A stretch of DNA of 40,135 bases from an uncultured Aquimarina sp. (GCA_947498765.1 CANMLG010000013.1:1-40135), one strand, 5' to 3'. Shown: positions 1 through 8,194, numbered from the stretch's first letter. Translations and numbers: made by a program. Notes: generated from the sequence alone by a model not told the origin.

Positions 1-79
1 CCAAACCTTTGGCTTGACATTTCTGCCCTATTGTGCTTTAATACCTCATTGCAAAGTTCTAGTGCATAATCCGGGTTAA
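1..79 (+). repeat. Right half of a dispersed inverted-repeat element (truncated by window edge)
   Basis: These bases are almost identical to 20982-21060, differing at only a few positions near the end (for example cataatccggg against cataacccggg). They form the right half of the element described at 20830-21062. The first bases lie inside the small hairpin CAAGCCAAA/TTTGGCTTG seen complete in that copy, so the left half must lie outside the window. No protein-coding function is apparent. Confidence 0.85.
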
Positions 80-87
80 ACTAAAAA

Positions 88-127
88 TTTAAGAGTAAGC
101 TTCGTTTTTTGAAACTTACTCTTTTAA
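88..127. terminator. Putative bidirectional terminator
   Basis: The arms AAGAGTAAG (91-99) and CTTACTCTT (115-123) pair perfectly, and T-rich sequence follows on both strands. It lies downstream of the glucosidase gene that ends at 239 on the minus strand. Confidence 0.55.
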
Positions 128-238
128 TAGGGTTAAATTTTGATATTTTTTGTTGCTAATTATAGTTGATCTTTTAGAATTTTATATCCAAAAATAGGAA
201 TAGTCAAAAAAATAGTAGTATCCAGAAAATAATACTAT

Positions 239-2884
239 TTACCAGCATGAATTATCAATAAGGGTAGCAATACAGCCCGTCCAACCGGTTTGATGATTAG
301 CACCAACACCACGTCCATTATCTCCATGGAAATATTCATAAAAAAGGATTAAATCTTTAAAATGTTCATCTTTATACCACTCTTTATGTAGTAGGTGAAT
401 AGGTCTATTACCATCGTTATCTTTTTTAAACATGTTTAATAAGCGATTATTAATTGAGTCACTCACTTGTTTCAGGTTCTTTTTAGTATCGGAACCATTA
501 GGATAGCATACAGTAAATGAGTCGCCATAATATTTATGGTATTCAAGTAACGATTGTACAAAAAGGAAATTCATGGGCATCCAAATAGGCCCACGCCAAT
601 TGGAGTTGCCTCCAAATAAATAAGTAGAAGATTCGGCAGGGTCATATTTTACGCTGAATTCTTTTCCATCAATAATTATATGATAAGGGTTTTGATGTAT
701 TTTGGAAAGGGCTCGGATACCGTATTCGCTTAAAAATTCATTTTCATTTAATAAGGCACTTAGCAGGCGCTCCATGCGATCCTTCGGCACCATTGATAAT
801 AAAATGTCTTCCCCTTTGGTATATTCTTCTATAACTAAGCTTTGATTATTGTTTTTTCTGTAATTTCTAAACCATTCTAATCTTCGTGTAAAATCTTTAA
901 GCTTGGCTAATTTTTCTTTTTCAAGAACCAATACGGAATTAAGTGTCATTAAACCTACCAACGAGCGTACTTTAATAGGGATGTAATCGTTATTTGGTAA
1001 AATGAGTACATCGTAAAAAAAGCCTTGGTCTTCATCCCAGCTACCTTTCCAGTTATCTCCAATACCATTAAGCGATGAGGCAATATGTACAAAATGTTCA
1101 AAAAATTTGGTACACATATCTTCAAAAGAACTATCATGCAATGCAATTTCGATACTTATTTGTAGCATGTTTAACGAAAACATAGCCATCCATGCAGTCC
1201 CATCAGCTTGTTCTAAATGACCATTACCCGGAATTTGATTACTACGATCAAAAATTCCGATGTTGTCTAAACCTAAAAAGCCTCCTTCAAAAACATTATT
1301 TTGATCAAAATCTTTTCGGTTAACCCACCATGTAAAATTTAACGAGAGTTTGGTAAATATTTTTTTAAGAAAATCAATATCGCCTCTCCCTGTTTTTTTC
1401 TTGTCAATTTCATAAACCTGAAATGCCGCCCATGCATGTACTGGGGGATTAACATCAGAAAAAGCCCATTCGTAAGCCGGTATTTGTCCACTAGGAGCCA
1501 TATACCATTCTCTTAAAACCAAAATAAGTTGATTTTTAGCAAATTCGGCATCTAACATGGCTAAGGGAACACAATGAAAAGCCAAATCCCAAACGGCATA
1601 CCATGGGTATTCCCATTTATCGGGCATAGATATAATATCTTCATTATTTAATGTTTTCCACTCATTGTTTCGGCCCTGTAATCTTTCTTTTGGAGGAGCA
1701 GGTTGATTTTTATCGCCTTTTAGCCAAGCTTGAACATCTATATTGTAATATTGTTTTGTCCACAACATGCCTGCAAAAGCTTGACGTTGAATATTTGTAA
1801 TATCTTTAGATTCACCACGTTTAAACTGAGCATAAAACTCGTTAGTTTCTTTAACACGATTATTGAATACTGCATCAAAATCAGTAGTAAGTGATGTGGC
1901 CGATTGCTTGTTTTTGGATAAACGAATTTTAAATATTTTACTTTCTCCAGCAGGGATATTTACTTGGTATAAAGGTGCAAATTTAGTGCCTTTATCTATA
2001 GCATCAGTGAGTTCAAAATCATTTTTAGTAACCGCATCATGAAATAGATCTTTTACATATGGTGAGTTGTTTTTTATTCCAAATAGTTTTTCTTGATTGG
2101 TTTCGTTTTCAGTAAATAACCATTTTTTAGGTTGTTCAAAGTGAAGGTAATATTCTCCTAATTTAGGATGTTTCACTAGTACGGAGCCATAATTTTTATT
2201 AGATGTTAATTTGGTAATAGAATGTTCGCCGCGCATTTTACCAAAACTCCAAAGATTTCTCATTAAAATCGTAGGCATAACTGAAATTTCAGAAGTTTCT
2301 GGGCCTCGATTGTGTACGCTAATTCGCATTAAAATATCTTCTTCATCTGCTTTGGCATATTCTGTAAAAACATCAAAATACCTATTCTCGTTAAAAACAC
2401 CAGTATCTAAAATTTCATATTCAAGGTCATTCTTATTTCTATTAGCATTGGTATCGACTAAATCTTTATAAGGAAAGGTTGCCTGTGGATATTTGTACAA
2501 ATGTTTCATGTATGAATGCGTTGGCGAAGCATCTAAATAATAGTATAACTCCTTTACATCTTCGGCATGATTGCCTTCGGGGCCTGTAAGTCCAAATAAG
2601 CGCTCTTTTAAAATGGGATCTTTTCCATTCCAAAGCGCCACAGAAAGATTAATAGCGCAATGACGGTCAGAGAATCCTGCAATACCATCTTCGCCCCAAC
2701 GGTATACACGGCTACGTGCATGATCATGCGGAAAATAATCCCAAGCACTTCCATTAGGGCTATAATCTTCACGTACGGTGCCCCATTGTCTTTCACTAAG
2801 ATAAGGTCCCCATTCTAACCATTTCTTTTTCTTATCATAATGCTCTTTTAAGCGAATTTCTTCAGTATTTTTTTGGGTATTCAT
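239..2884 (-). CDS. MGH1-like / GH63 family glucosidase
   Basis: The 881-residue protein resembles the glucosidases of the GH63/MGH1-like (alpha/alpha)6-barrel group, which remove glucose from oligosaccharides or glucosylated compounds. Recognisable blocks are an N-terminal RWGEDGIAGFSDRH segment, WDLAFHCVPLAMLDAEFAK in the barrel, ADGTAWMAMFSLNML, and GGNSNWRGPIWMPMNFL near the C terminus. No signal peptide is visible, so it is probably cytoplasmic. The ATG lies 9 bases after the stop of a dehydrogenase remnant (stop at 2894-2896), so the two once formed an operon. The exact substrate cannot be read from the sequence; trehalose-like or glucosylglycerate-like compounds are possible. Confidence 0.85.
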   Translation of the reverse strand: MNTQKNTEEIRLKEHYDKKKKWLEWGPYLSERQWGTVREDYSPNGSAWDYFPHDHARSRVYRWGEDGIAGFSDRHCAINLSVALWNGKDPILKERLFGLTGPEGNHAEDVKELYYYLDASPTHSYMKHLYKYPQATFPYKDLVDTNANRNKNDLEYEILDTGVFNENRYFDVFTEYAKADEEDILMRISVHNRGPETSEISVMPTILMRNLWSFGKMRGEHSITKLTSNKNYGSVLVKHPKLGEYYLHFEQPKKWLFTENETNQEKLFGIKNNSPYVKDLFHDAVTKNDFELTDAIDKGTKFAPLYQVNIPAGESKIFKIRLSKNKQSATSLTTDFDAVFNNRVKETNEFYAQFKRGESKDITNIQRQAFAGMLWTKQYYNIDVQAWLKGDKNQPAPPKERLQGRNNEWKTLNNEDIISMPDKWEYPWYAVWDLAFHCVPLAMLDAEFAKNQLILVLREWYMAPSGQIPAYEWAFSDVNPPVHAWAAFQVYEIDKKKTGRGDIDFLKKIFTKLSLNFTWWVNRKDFDQNNVFEGGFLGLDNIGIFDRSNQIPGNGHLEQADGTAWMAMFSLNMLQISIEIALHDSSFEDMCTKFFEHFVHIASSLNGIGDNWKGSWDEDQGFFYDVLILPNNDYIPIKVRSLVGLMTLNSVLVLEKEKLAKLKDFTRRLEWFRNYRKNNNQSLVIEEYTKGEDILLSMVPKDRMERLLSALLNENEFLSEYGIRALSKIHQNPYHIIIDGKEFSVKYDPAESSTYLFGGNSNWRGPIWMPMNFLFVQSLLEYHKYYGDSFTVCYPNGSDTKKNLKQVSDSINNRLLNMFKKDNDGNRPIHLLHKEWYKDEHFKDLILFYEYFHGDNGRGVGANHQTGWTGCIATLIDNSCW

Positions 2885-2893
2885 ATAACAATT

Positions 2894-3273
2894 TTAACCA
2901 TTTTCGGTAAATCCAGGATAGCTGGTCATGCCTCCATCAACAAATAGTGTTGTGCCATGTATATTCGGACTCATCGGAAGCTAACCAAGCAGTAACAGCA
3001 CCAATGTCCTCTGGAATTCCAATACGTTTATAAGGTATTAATTTATGCAATTTTTTAAGAGCACTTTCATTTTTTCCACGCCAATTTGTTAATTTTTGTT
3101 TTAATTGTACCTGGGGCAATACCATTAACTCTAACTTTTTGTGGGGCATAACCTTGAGCAATAGACTCCATAAGCATTTTAATGGCTCCTTTTGATGAGG
3201 CATAATTAGCATAACCTGCCCAAGGGATTATTTTATCTAATGAGCTAGAAATTTCGGGACGCATTTCTCTTTT
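2894..3273 (-). pseudogene. Remnant of a short-chain dehydrogenase (glucose 1-dehydrogenase-like)
   Basis: Three reading frames together carry the C-terminal half of an SDR oxidoreductase. The first has the catalytic YASSKGA motif and KVRVNGIAPGTIKT. The second has IPYKRIGIPEDIGAVTAWLAS. The third has GTTLFVDGGMTSYPGF followed by a stop at 2894-2896. The first shift lies in a run of six A residues near 3077-3082, where one extra A explains it. The second lies near 2956-2962, between SDESEY and HGTT. The Rossmann N-terminal half is absent, and the stretch before IIPWAG is shortened compared with the family. Two frameshifts plus the missing cofactor-binding half make this a real pseudogene rather than a sequencing error. 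Confidence 0.85.
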
Positions 3274-3715
3274 AAGTCCGTGTTTGTTTTGATTTTAGCT
3301 ATCTGATCTGCAATTATTACAGGTGGTGAATCTGTATCTATTGATCTAACAGGGAGCATCTCTTATAATGAAGATTCAATTTTGTTGCTACAATGCTTCC
3401 AATAATTCCCGTAAATGCACCTTTGTTAAGTTCTTTTCCATAATACTATCTTTAACGTGAAGTTAGTGTTAAGGTTTAGTACTATTGAATTCAATCCCAT
3501 TAATATAGGACTGTTTTGCTATTGAATGATTTTATAATTTTGAGGAAATTGTAATAATTGATAATGGTCAGTTTAAAAATCGTAAGACAGATGTGAGTTG
3601 TTGCATTTGAGTTCAATACAAATTCAAGTATACTATTTTGCTTTTGTTTTTCGTTGAAATCACCAAATTTATAAACCTAAAGTGAACTAGTTTAAATCTA
3701 TTAAATGATAGCTGA
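3274..3715. other. Intergenic stretch without a recognisable gene
   Basis: About 440 bases with only short broken frames. On the minus strand around 3340-3440 a frame reads GKELNKGAFTGIIGSIVAT, which looks protein-like but could not be assigned. The region may be decayed coding sequence upstream of the SDR remnant. No promoter, RNA or repeat could be supported. Confidence 0.4.
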
Positions 3716-4126
3716 CTATGAGAGGTTTTTTTGGATATAATGTGTTAACGTGTTTTTTAAATCGTGTCTCTTTAAAGAAAAAGTTTTAGAATTTTTATCT
3801 AAATAGTCAGCAATCACAATGCCTTTTTTAGCTAAATTTAGTTTAGGTTTTTTTTGAGATTTTACGATTATAGCATGCATTAATTCTAACAATTGCTCAA
3901 GATTTTGTTCATCAAAAATTTTTATTTTTTCAATAAATTCAGCTTCACTCATTTCGGAAATCTCTTTTAGAGTCAAATTAATAGTCTTTTTTAGATTTGA
4001 TTCTATAGTAGTTAATTCAGTTTCAAGATTTTTAGGCTCGATTTTTATAATAAGACCGGTAAGTTTTTTAAAAACTAATGTCAATTTTTGAATTTCTCTC
4101 TTTATAAAGTCTTTTTCTTCTTGCAT
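3716..4126 (-). CDS. Hypothetical helical protein
   Basis: A 136-residue protein without signal peptide or membrane segment. It is rich in Lys, Glu, Leu and Ile, with heptad-like spacing through residues 1-90, so a helical bundle or coiled coil is likely. I do not recognise a family. Its ATG (4124-4126) is in a sensible context and the minus strand is open throughout. It stands alone, with the repeat element at 4128-4284 just upstream, and no neighbour suggests a role. Confidence 0.6.
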   Translation of the reverse strand: MQEEKDFIKREIQKLTLVFKKLTGLIIKIEPKNLETELTTIESNLKKTINLTLKEISEMSEAEFIEKIKIFDEQNLEQLLELMHAIIVKSQKKPKLNLAKKGIVIADYLDKNSKTFSLKRHDLKNTLTHYIQKNLS

Positions 4127-4127
4127 T

Positions 4128-4284
4128 TTTTATTAAGCTTTTGTGTCAATTACATTTCATTTTAGTCGATGTCATTTTTTTGATTCAACCATAACGATGC
4201 AATATTGAAATTATGAAAATACTCGATTTTATTGAACTGTCAATACTTATAACGAAGTTCTAATGCTTAATAAGGGTTTATTTT
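4128..4284 (+). repeat. Diverged copy of the dispersed inverted-repeat element
   Basis: The core aaccataacgatgcaatatt (about 4188) and the right end gaagttctaatgctta (about 4255) match the element at 20830-21062. The left end has TTATTAAGC (about 4130) and the right end has GCTTAATAA (about 4265), a perfect 9-base inverted pair. The pair differs in sequence from the ends of the other copies but keeps complementarity. The copy is about 157 bases long. Confidence 0.6.
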
Positions 4285-4289
4285 ATCAA

Positions 4290-4322
4290 CAAAACAGAGG
4301 TATAACTGAATTATACCTCTAT
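4290..4322 (-). terminator. Putative terminator of the 4354-4956 gene
   Basis: Perfect 10-base arms, AGAGGTATAA (4296-4305) and TTATACCTCT (4311-4320), with a 5-base loop. T-rich sequence follows on the minus strand. Confidence 0.65.
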
Positions 4323-4353
4323 TTTATTAATACATTATAGTATTTCTGATTAT

Positions 4354-4956
4354 CTAAAAGCAAGTATTTAAATCGCAATTTGGATTGTTTTCTAGAATTC
4401 GTACAAACTGTTTTAATTTTTGTAAATCGGTTAAAGTAGTATTACTAATGACTGAATTGATATCATTCTGAGCAATATCACAAGGGTCATCATCAGTACA
4501 AACGCTATTGTTTAAAGTGAATCTATCGAATACGACATCAATCTGTGGGTCAAAAAAGACACAACTAAAAAAGTCGCTTCCATTACAAATTCTAACATCC
4601 ATCCTTGAATTATTAAGTGTTGAACGACAGTTATCTGACCAATTTACAGAAAACCTAGCTTCTCTTGGAAAAGGTCCTAAATTGATTGTTTTTACTTGTA
4701 ATGGTATATTGCTGCCTCCAGAAAAGCTCCCGCCAAACAATTGGATATGGGCATAAAGTGAAAATATTCCTGGTCCACTGGGGCCAATATTAAAGTTTTT
4801 CAATACATATTCTACATTATTTGCTCCTTGTTGTGCCAACGGGCCGACTAGCGTAACATGATTTCCCTGTTGGGTAATACTTTGTGCTTGTAATGCTGTT
4901 AAAGACATTAACCCAAACGCAAAATTAAAAATTAATAAGTTTTTGAAATTTCTCAT
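4354..4956 (-). CDS. Hypothetical secreted protein
   Basis: A 200-residue protein with a clear signal peptide (residues 1-24, MRNFKNLLIFNF... ending ALQAQ). The mature part has a beta-rich middle with Gly and Pro (about residues 40-115), several cysteines, and a C-terminal segment (about 150-200) with CTDDDPCDIAQNDIN and NPNCDLNTCF that probably forms disulfides in the envelope. No family was recognised, and no T9SS sorting domain is seen. It is a single-gene unit with its own hairpin terminator. Confidence 0.7.
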   Translation of the reverse strand: MRNFKNLLIFNFAFGLMSLTALQAQSITQQGNHVTLVGPLAQQGANNVEYVLKNFNIGPSGPGIFSLYAHIQLFGGSFSGGSNIPLQVKTINLGPFPREARFSVNWSDNCRSTLNNSRMDVRICNGSDFFSCVFFDPQIDVVFDRFTLNNSVCTDDDPCDIAQNDINSVISNTTLTDLQKLKQFVRILENNPNCDLNTCF

Positions 4957-5113
4957 AATGAATTTTAATTAAATGGTTATATCAATATGTACTCCATTTA
5001 GTAAATTCTTACCCAGTAGTTTATGAAAAATATTTAGTCAACTATAAAATGGCTCTAATCTAAACACTATAGGTTGTTGGGTTTCAAGATTGCAAATAAA
5101 ATAGCTATAAATG

Positions 5114-5157
5114 AAAAAGAGCTAACTCATTATTTGTAAATGAATTAACTCTTTTTA
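5114..5157 (-). terminator. Putative terminator after tRNA-Arg
   Basis: Arms at 5116-5131 and 5139-5154 pair at 14 of 16 positions. The hairpin sits a few bases downstream of the minus-strand tRNA and is flanked by A and T runs. Confidence 0.6.
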
Positions 5158-5161
5158 TTCG

Positions 5162-5235
5162 TGACCTCGGCAGGATTCAAACCTGCAACCTCTTGAGCCG
5201 TAATCAAGTGCACTATTCAGTTATGCTACGAGGCC
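5162..5235 (-). tRNA. tRNA-Arg (anticodon ACG)
   Basis: A complete cloverleaf can be folded on the minus strand. The acceptor stem is GGCCTCG/CGAGGTC with one G-U pair, and the D stem is GCAT/GTGC. The anticodon stem CTTGA/TCAAG holds loop TTACGGC, and the T stem is GCAGG/CCTGC with loop TTTGAAT. The anticodon is ACG, whose A34 is normally deaminated to inosine, so it reads CGU, CGC and CGA. The discriminator base is A at 5162, and CCA is not encoded. Confidence 0.95.
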
Positions 5236-5249
5236 TGTTTTGGTGGGTG

Positions 5250-5280
5250 CAAATATAGTTTCTTTTTTTAGTTCTACAAA
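5250..5280 (-). promoter_or_regulatory. Promoter of tRNA-Arg
   Basis: On the minus strand TATATTTG (5250-5257) matches the Bacteroidota -7 box TAnnTTTG. TTTG (5277-5280) lies 19 bases upstream as the -33 box. The spacing to the tRNA 5' end (14 bases) is right for a short leader. Confidence 0.7.
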
Positions 5281-5321
5281 CATTATTTGTGCATATTTTT
5301 ACAAAAAAATAAAATAGTATT

Positions 5322-5828
5322 ATGAATTTAGAAACATATATCCGTGACATTCCAGACTTTCCTAAACAAGGTATTGTTTTTAAGGATATTACTCCAATGT
5401 TAGGAGATCCTAAAGCCTTTAGATATTGTGCAGAGAGTTTAGTAAAAATGGTAACACAGCCTATAGATAAGGTGGTTTGTATGGATGCAAGAGGGTTCTT
5501 TTTTGGAGGTTTACTGGCTGAAAAGCTAAATGCAGGTTTGGTACCTGTACGTAAAAAAGGGAAATTACCTAGTACTACTATTGAGGAAGCTTATGCATTA
5601 GAGTATGGAGATGATACGTTGCAAATTCATATTGATGGTATTAATAAAGGCGATAAAGTATTAATACATGATGATGTTTTAGCAACAGGTGGCACGGCAA
5701 AAGCGGTGTGTAATTTGGTAGAACGTCTAGGAGGTGAAATTGTGCAGTGTAATTTTATTATTGAACTTGGTTTTTTAAAAGGAGCAGGGAAATTAAAAGT
5801 ACCTGTTAAAAGTTTACTCACTTATTAA
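5322..5828 (+). CDS. apt: Adenine phosphoribosyltransferase
   Basis: A 168-residue enzyme of normal family length that converts adenine and PRPP to AMP plus pyrophosphate in purine salvage. Diagnostic segments are IRDIPDFPKQGIVFKDITPM at the N terminus, the DARGFFFGGLLAEKL and PVRKKGKLP blocks, and the PRPP-binding loop HDDVLATGGTAKA near residues 121-133. It is cytoplasmic. A diverged copy of its last 72 codons lies at 7841-8057 on the far side of the GH16 gene. Its 3' end meets a truncated convergent small gene at 5825-5911, overlapping by three bases. Confidence 0.97.
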   Translation: MNLETYIRDIPDFPKQGIVFKDITPMLGDPKAFRYCAESLVKMVTQPIDKVVCMDARGFFFGGLLAEKLNAGLVPVRKKGKLPSTTIEEAYALEYGDDTLQIHIDGINKGDKVLIHDDVLATGGTAKAVCNLVERLGGEIVQCNFIIELGFLKGAGKLKVPVKSLLTY

Positions 5829-5900
5829 TTTATGGCTTTTTTGGTAATAAAAGATCTCCAGTCTATTATTGCTAGCTGAATTTTGGTAGCTTTTACAAGG
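5612..5900 (+). repeat. Direct repeat copy 1 (apt 3' end plus small-gene 3' end)
   Basis: This segment matches 7841-8129 over about 289 bases. It covers the last 72 codons of apt and the 3' end of a convergent small gene. The coding part is nearly identical in protein, with four or so residue changes; the part after the apt stop is more diverged. The two copies flank the GH16 gene and the unassigned DNA after it. Confidence 0.85.
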
Positions 5901-5911
5901 AGTTTTTGCAT
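5825..5911 (-). pseudogene. Truncated copy of the small conserved protein gene
   Basis: The minus strand reads a 28-residue peptide, MQKLLVKATKIQLAIIDWRS followed by FITKKAIN. It matches residues 25-46 of the 47-residue protein at 8051-8194 (KASKFQLAIIGWRAFVTKK). The first part of the protein is missing because homology stops at about 5900. The ATG at 5909-5911 is probably accidental. Confidence 0.65.
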
Positions 5912-6077
5912 CATTTATTTTTATTAAAATCATGAAATTAATGTTGCTATTAAAGAAAAATCTTTCAAAAAATAAAATATATTATATATTTACGTGAAAT
6001 TTATACGAAAACGTTATAATTTATAAGGTTGTAGTAAATTTCTAAAAACTAAACAATTCTTTAATAATAACTAATTT

Positions 6078-7616
6078 ATGAAAAAGCTCTCAAAGTATTT
6101 AGTATTATTCATTTTTAGCATTTTTGCATCAACAGCATTATTGGCTCAGCCTGGTGCTCCATCTGGAAAAAAATGGGTAAAAGTAGATAAATTATCTGAC
6201 GAATTTAGTAACGGATTTGATGACACCAAATGGTTTAGATCACTTTGGGACTACCCAGGTTTTAGTGGGCACAATCCTACTGCAATGAAAGCCAAAAATG
6301 CAGGCGTAACTAATGGTAATTTGTGGATTAGAGCTACAGATGATAAAAGTAAAGCCGACAATGAAAGGTGGTTTGAATCTTGTAGAGTGCAAGCAAAGAC
6401 AGGGATAAAATTTCCTATGTATACAGAAAGCCGAATTCGAACAGCCCATATTTCTGCCTATAACACTTTTTGGTTGAATAATGGTGATGCTAATGATAGA
6501 GATGAAATTGATATTATAGAAAATAATTCAAAACCTTCTTGTGGTTGTCAACCTAATCAACCATGGAAAATGGGATCTCAGTACTTTTTGGTTGAGAATG
6601 GAGATGTGGAAAATAGACAAAATGCATTCGATAATAGAAATCTTTCAGCGAATAATCCATTGAAAGGTAAAAAATGGAATGAAGAGTTTCATATTTTTGG
6701 TGCTCACTGGAAAGATAAAAATACAATAGATCTTTATTTAGATCGTGAGTACGCAGGTACTTTAAAGACTACAAGAAATTTCACAAGAGATCAATTCATA
6801 CAGTGGGATTTGTGGACAGAAGAGGCTAATTGGCTTGGAGGTGTTGCTAATAGAGCAGATTTGTCTAATAGCAATATAAATACGATGTATATTGATTATG
6901 TACGTACTTTTGAATTAAAAGATGATGCTTCAAATAATGGCGCACCAATTAATCAAGTGATTACGTTACGAAAAACAGGAGGCAATAGGGGCTATGTGGC
7001 CGCCGAAGCTGCAAATAATAGATTAATAGCCAATAGGCCTGTAGCAAGAGGCTGGGAAAGATTTAGAATAGAATCACACCCCAGAGGAGGTATTGCATTA
7101 AAAGCATTGTCAAATAATAAATATGTACAAGTGCCTAATACGAATATTCAAGCATCGGTACGACCAAATGGAAATGGAAAGTTTGCTTGGGAGCAATTTG
7201 AATGGAGGTCTAAAGGCAATGGCAAAGTAGCATTAAAAAGTTTACATACCAATAGATGGTTACAAGCAGCTTGGAACGAAGATAACGGAGTGGTAAGAGC
7301 TAGAGGAAATTCGGATCAAGGTTGGGAAACTTTTGACTGGCAGGTAGTATCTGGAGCCAAACAATTAACTACGGAAATAGCCTCTAATGATATAATAGTG
7401 TACCCTAATCCAGGAAATCAATTTATTGAAGTAAAGGGAACATCAAGTGTTGATGTTCAAGTTACCGATATTGAAGGAAAGCTTGTGTCTGTTCGTGTAA
7501 CGAAATCAGATAATTCAACTAATTCGATTTTTATAGAATTTGAATTATCAGTAGGCCCAGGAGTATATTTTATTAAAACCGAACAAGGAAAAACAATTCG
7601 TTTTGTGAAATTATAA
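6078..7616 (+). CDS. Secreted GH16 polysaccharidase (agarase/porphyranase-like) with fascin-like and T9SS domains
   Basis: A 512-residue secreted enzyme. Residues 1-23 are a signal peptide ending ALLAQ. Residues about 30-285 form a GH16 beta-jelly-roll with the catalytic signature EIDIIE at 143-148, so E143 is the likely nucleophile and E148 the acid/base. HNPTAMKAKNAGVTNGNLWI and WLGGVANRADLSN resemble enzymes that cut algal galactans (agar, porphyran). Residues about 293-425 form a fascin-like beta-trefoil (NNKYVQVPN, NRWLQAAWN), probably carbohydrate-binding. Residues about 432-512 are a T9SS type A sorting domain starting at VYPNPG. The gene is alone, not in a SusCD locus, and is flanked by direct repeats. 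Agarase against porphyranase cannot be decided here. Confidence 0.88.
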   Translation: MKKLSKYLVLFIFSIFASTALLAQPGAPSGKKWVKVDKLSDEFSNGFDDTKWFRSLWDYPGFSGHNPTAMKAKNAGVTNGNLWIRATDDKSKADNERWFESCRVQAKTGIKFPMYTESRIRTAHISAYNTFWLNNGDANDRDEIDIIENNSKPSCGCQPNQPWKMGSQYFLVENGDVENRQNAFDNRNLSANNPLKGKKWNEEFHIFGAHWKDKNTIDLYLDREYAGTLKTTRNFTRDQFIQWDLWTEEANWLGGVANRADLSNSNINTMYIDYVRTFELKDDASNNGAPINQVITLRKTGGNRGYVAAEAANNRLIANRPVARGWERFRIESHPRGGIALKALSNNKYVQVPNTNIQASVRPNGNGKFAWEQFEWRSKGNGKVALKSLHTNRWLQAAWNEDNGVVRARGNSDQGWETFDWQVVSGAKQLTTEIASNDIIVYPNPGNQFIEVKGTSSVDVQVTDIEGKLVSVRVTKSDNSTNSIFIEFELSVGPGVYFIKTEQGKTIRFVKL

Positions 7617-7617
7617 C

Positions 7618-7840
7618 CAGTGATAATAACATAAGTCAGCGCGATTGGTTTTGATATTTATTACCTTTTGTAAATGACATTTTTTAATAGTTATAAATAA
7701 ACCGAAGTTCTAAAGAGCTTCGGTTTTGTATTGCTTTTTAGGTATGTTTAATCAGTGAATACTAACACAAGTCAGGCTATCGGGGTGTATATCCGTATCC
7801 TGTATGTTGCCACTAGCATAATGTTAGCTGGAGCAGGCGG
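7618..7840. other. Unassigned DNA between the GH16 gene and the second apt fragment
   Basis: The stretch contains a terminator (7698-7728). It also holds two similar 31-base segments, 7618-7648 and 7753-7783, both beginning CAGTGA and containing AAGTCAG. The bases before 7841 do not match apt. They are read by a frame that enters the apt fragment from a GTG at 7755, but its first 29 residues look random. This is probably the joint of the inserted DNA. Confidence 0.45.
7698..7728 (+). terminator. Putative terminator of the GH16 gene
   Basis: Perfect arms AAACCGAAG (7699-7707) and CTTCGGTTT (7718-7726) with a 10-base loop, followed by a short T run. Confidence 0.75.
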
Positions 7841-8057
7841 TGATACGTTGCAAATTCATATTGATGGTATTACTAAAGGAGATAAAGTATTAATACATGA
7901 TGATGTTTTGGCAACAGGAGGTACGGCAAAAGCAGTATGTAATTTGGTAGAGCGCCTTGGTGGTAAAATTGTACAGTGCAACTTTATTATTGAACTTGGT
8001 TTTTTGAAAGGAGCAGAGGAACTAAAAGTGCCTGTTAAAAGTTTACTCACTTATTGA
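7841..8057 (+). pseudogene. 3' fragment of apt (second copy)
   Basis: From GDTLQIHIDG to the end, 72 residues match the intact apt with a few changes (N to T, E to K, GK to EE). The PRPP loop HDDVLATGGTAKA is present, but the first 96 residues, which carry the adenine-binding and subunit-contact parts, are missing. An open frame runs through the joint from 7755, so a chimeric 100-residue product could be made, but it should not be active. The copy is as well preserved at protein level as expected for DNA that was under selection in a donor until fairly recently. Confidence 0.8.
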
Positions 8058-8129
8058 TTTATTACTTTTTTAGTTACAAAAGCCCTCCAGCCAATAATGG
8101 CCAATTGAAATTTTGAAGCTTTCGTAAGG
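7841..8129 (+). repeat. Direct repeat copy 2
   Basis: Partner of 5612-5900. Here the apt part is truncated and the convergent small gene (8051-8194) is whole, the mirror image of copy 1. Confidence 0.85.
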
Positions 8130-8194
8130 TCTAATTGACGTTTGCTAAAGCTAGGAAGGAGGAGTTTGTTAATTTTAGCAAGGAATTGGTACAT
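8051..8194 (-). CDS. Small conserved protein (47 residues), often labelled SsrA-binding protein in flavobacteria
   Basis: The minus strand reads MYQFLAKINKLLLPSFSKRQ, then LDLTKASKFQLAIIGWRAFV and TKKVINQ, then stop. I recall very similar peptides of about 50 residues in many Flavobacteriaceae, where automatic annotation sometimes calls them SsrA-binding protein without real SmpB homology. The N-terminal half is basic and hydrophobic, and FQLAIIGWRAFVTKK may be a short amphipathic or membrane-contacting helix. Its last bases overlap the apt-fragment stop (8055-8057) convergently. A truncated duplicate lies at 5825-5911. Function unknown. Confidence 0.65.
   Translation of the reverse strand: MYQFLAKINKLLLPSFSKRQLDLTKASKFQLAIIGWRAFVTKKVINQ

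Noticed and set aside
3340..3440. Protein-like minus-strand frame GKELNKGAFTGIIGS
   Set aside because: No start, early stop and no recognised family; too short to call, so left as intergenic.
7755..8057. Apparent second apt gene of 100 codons
   Set aside because: Only the last 72 codons match apt, and the first 28 look random. It lacks the substrate-binding half, so it is called a fragment.
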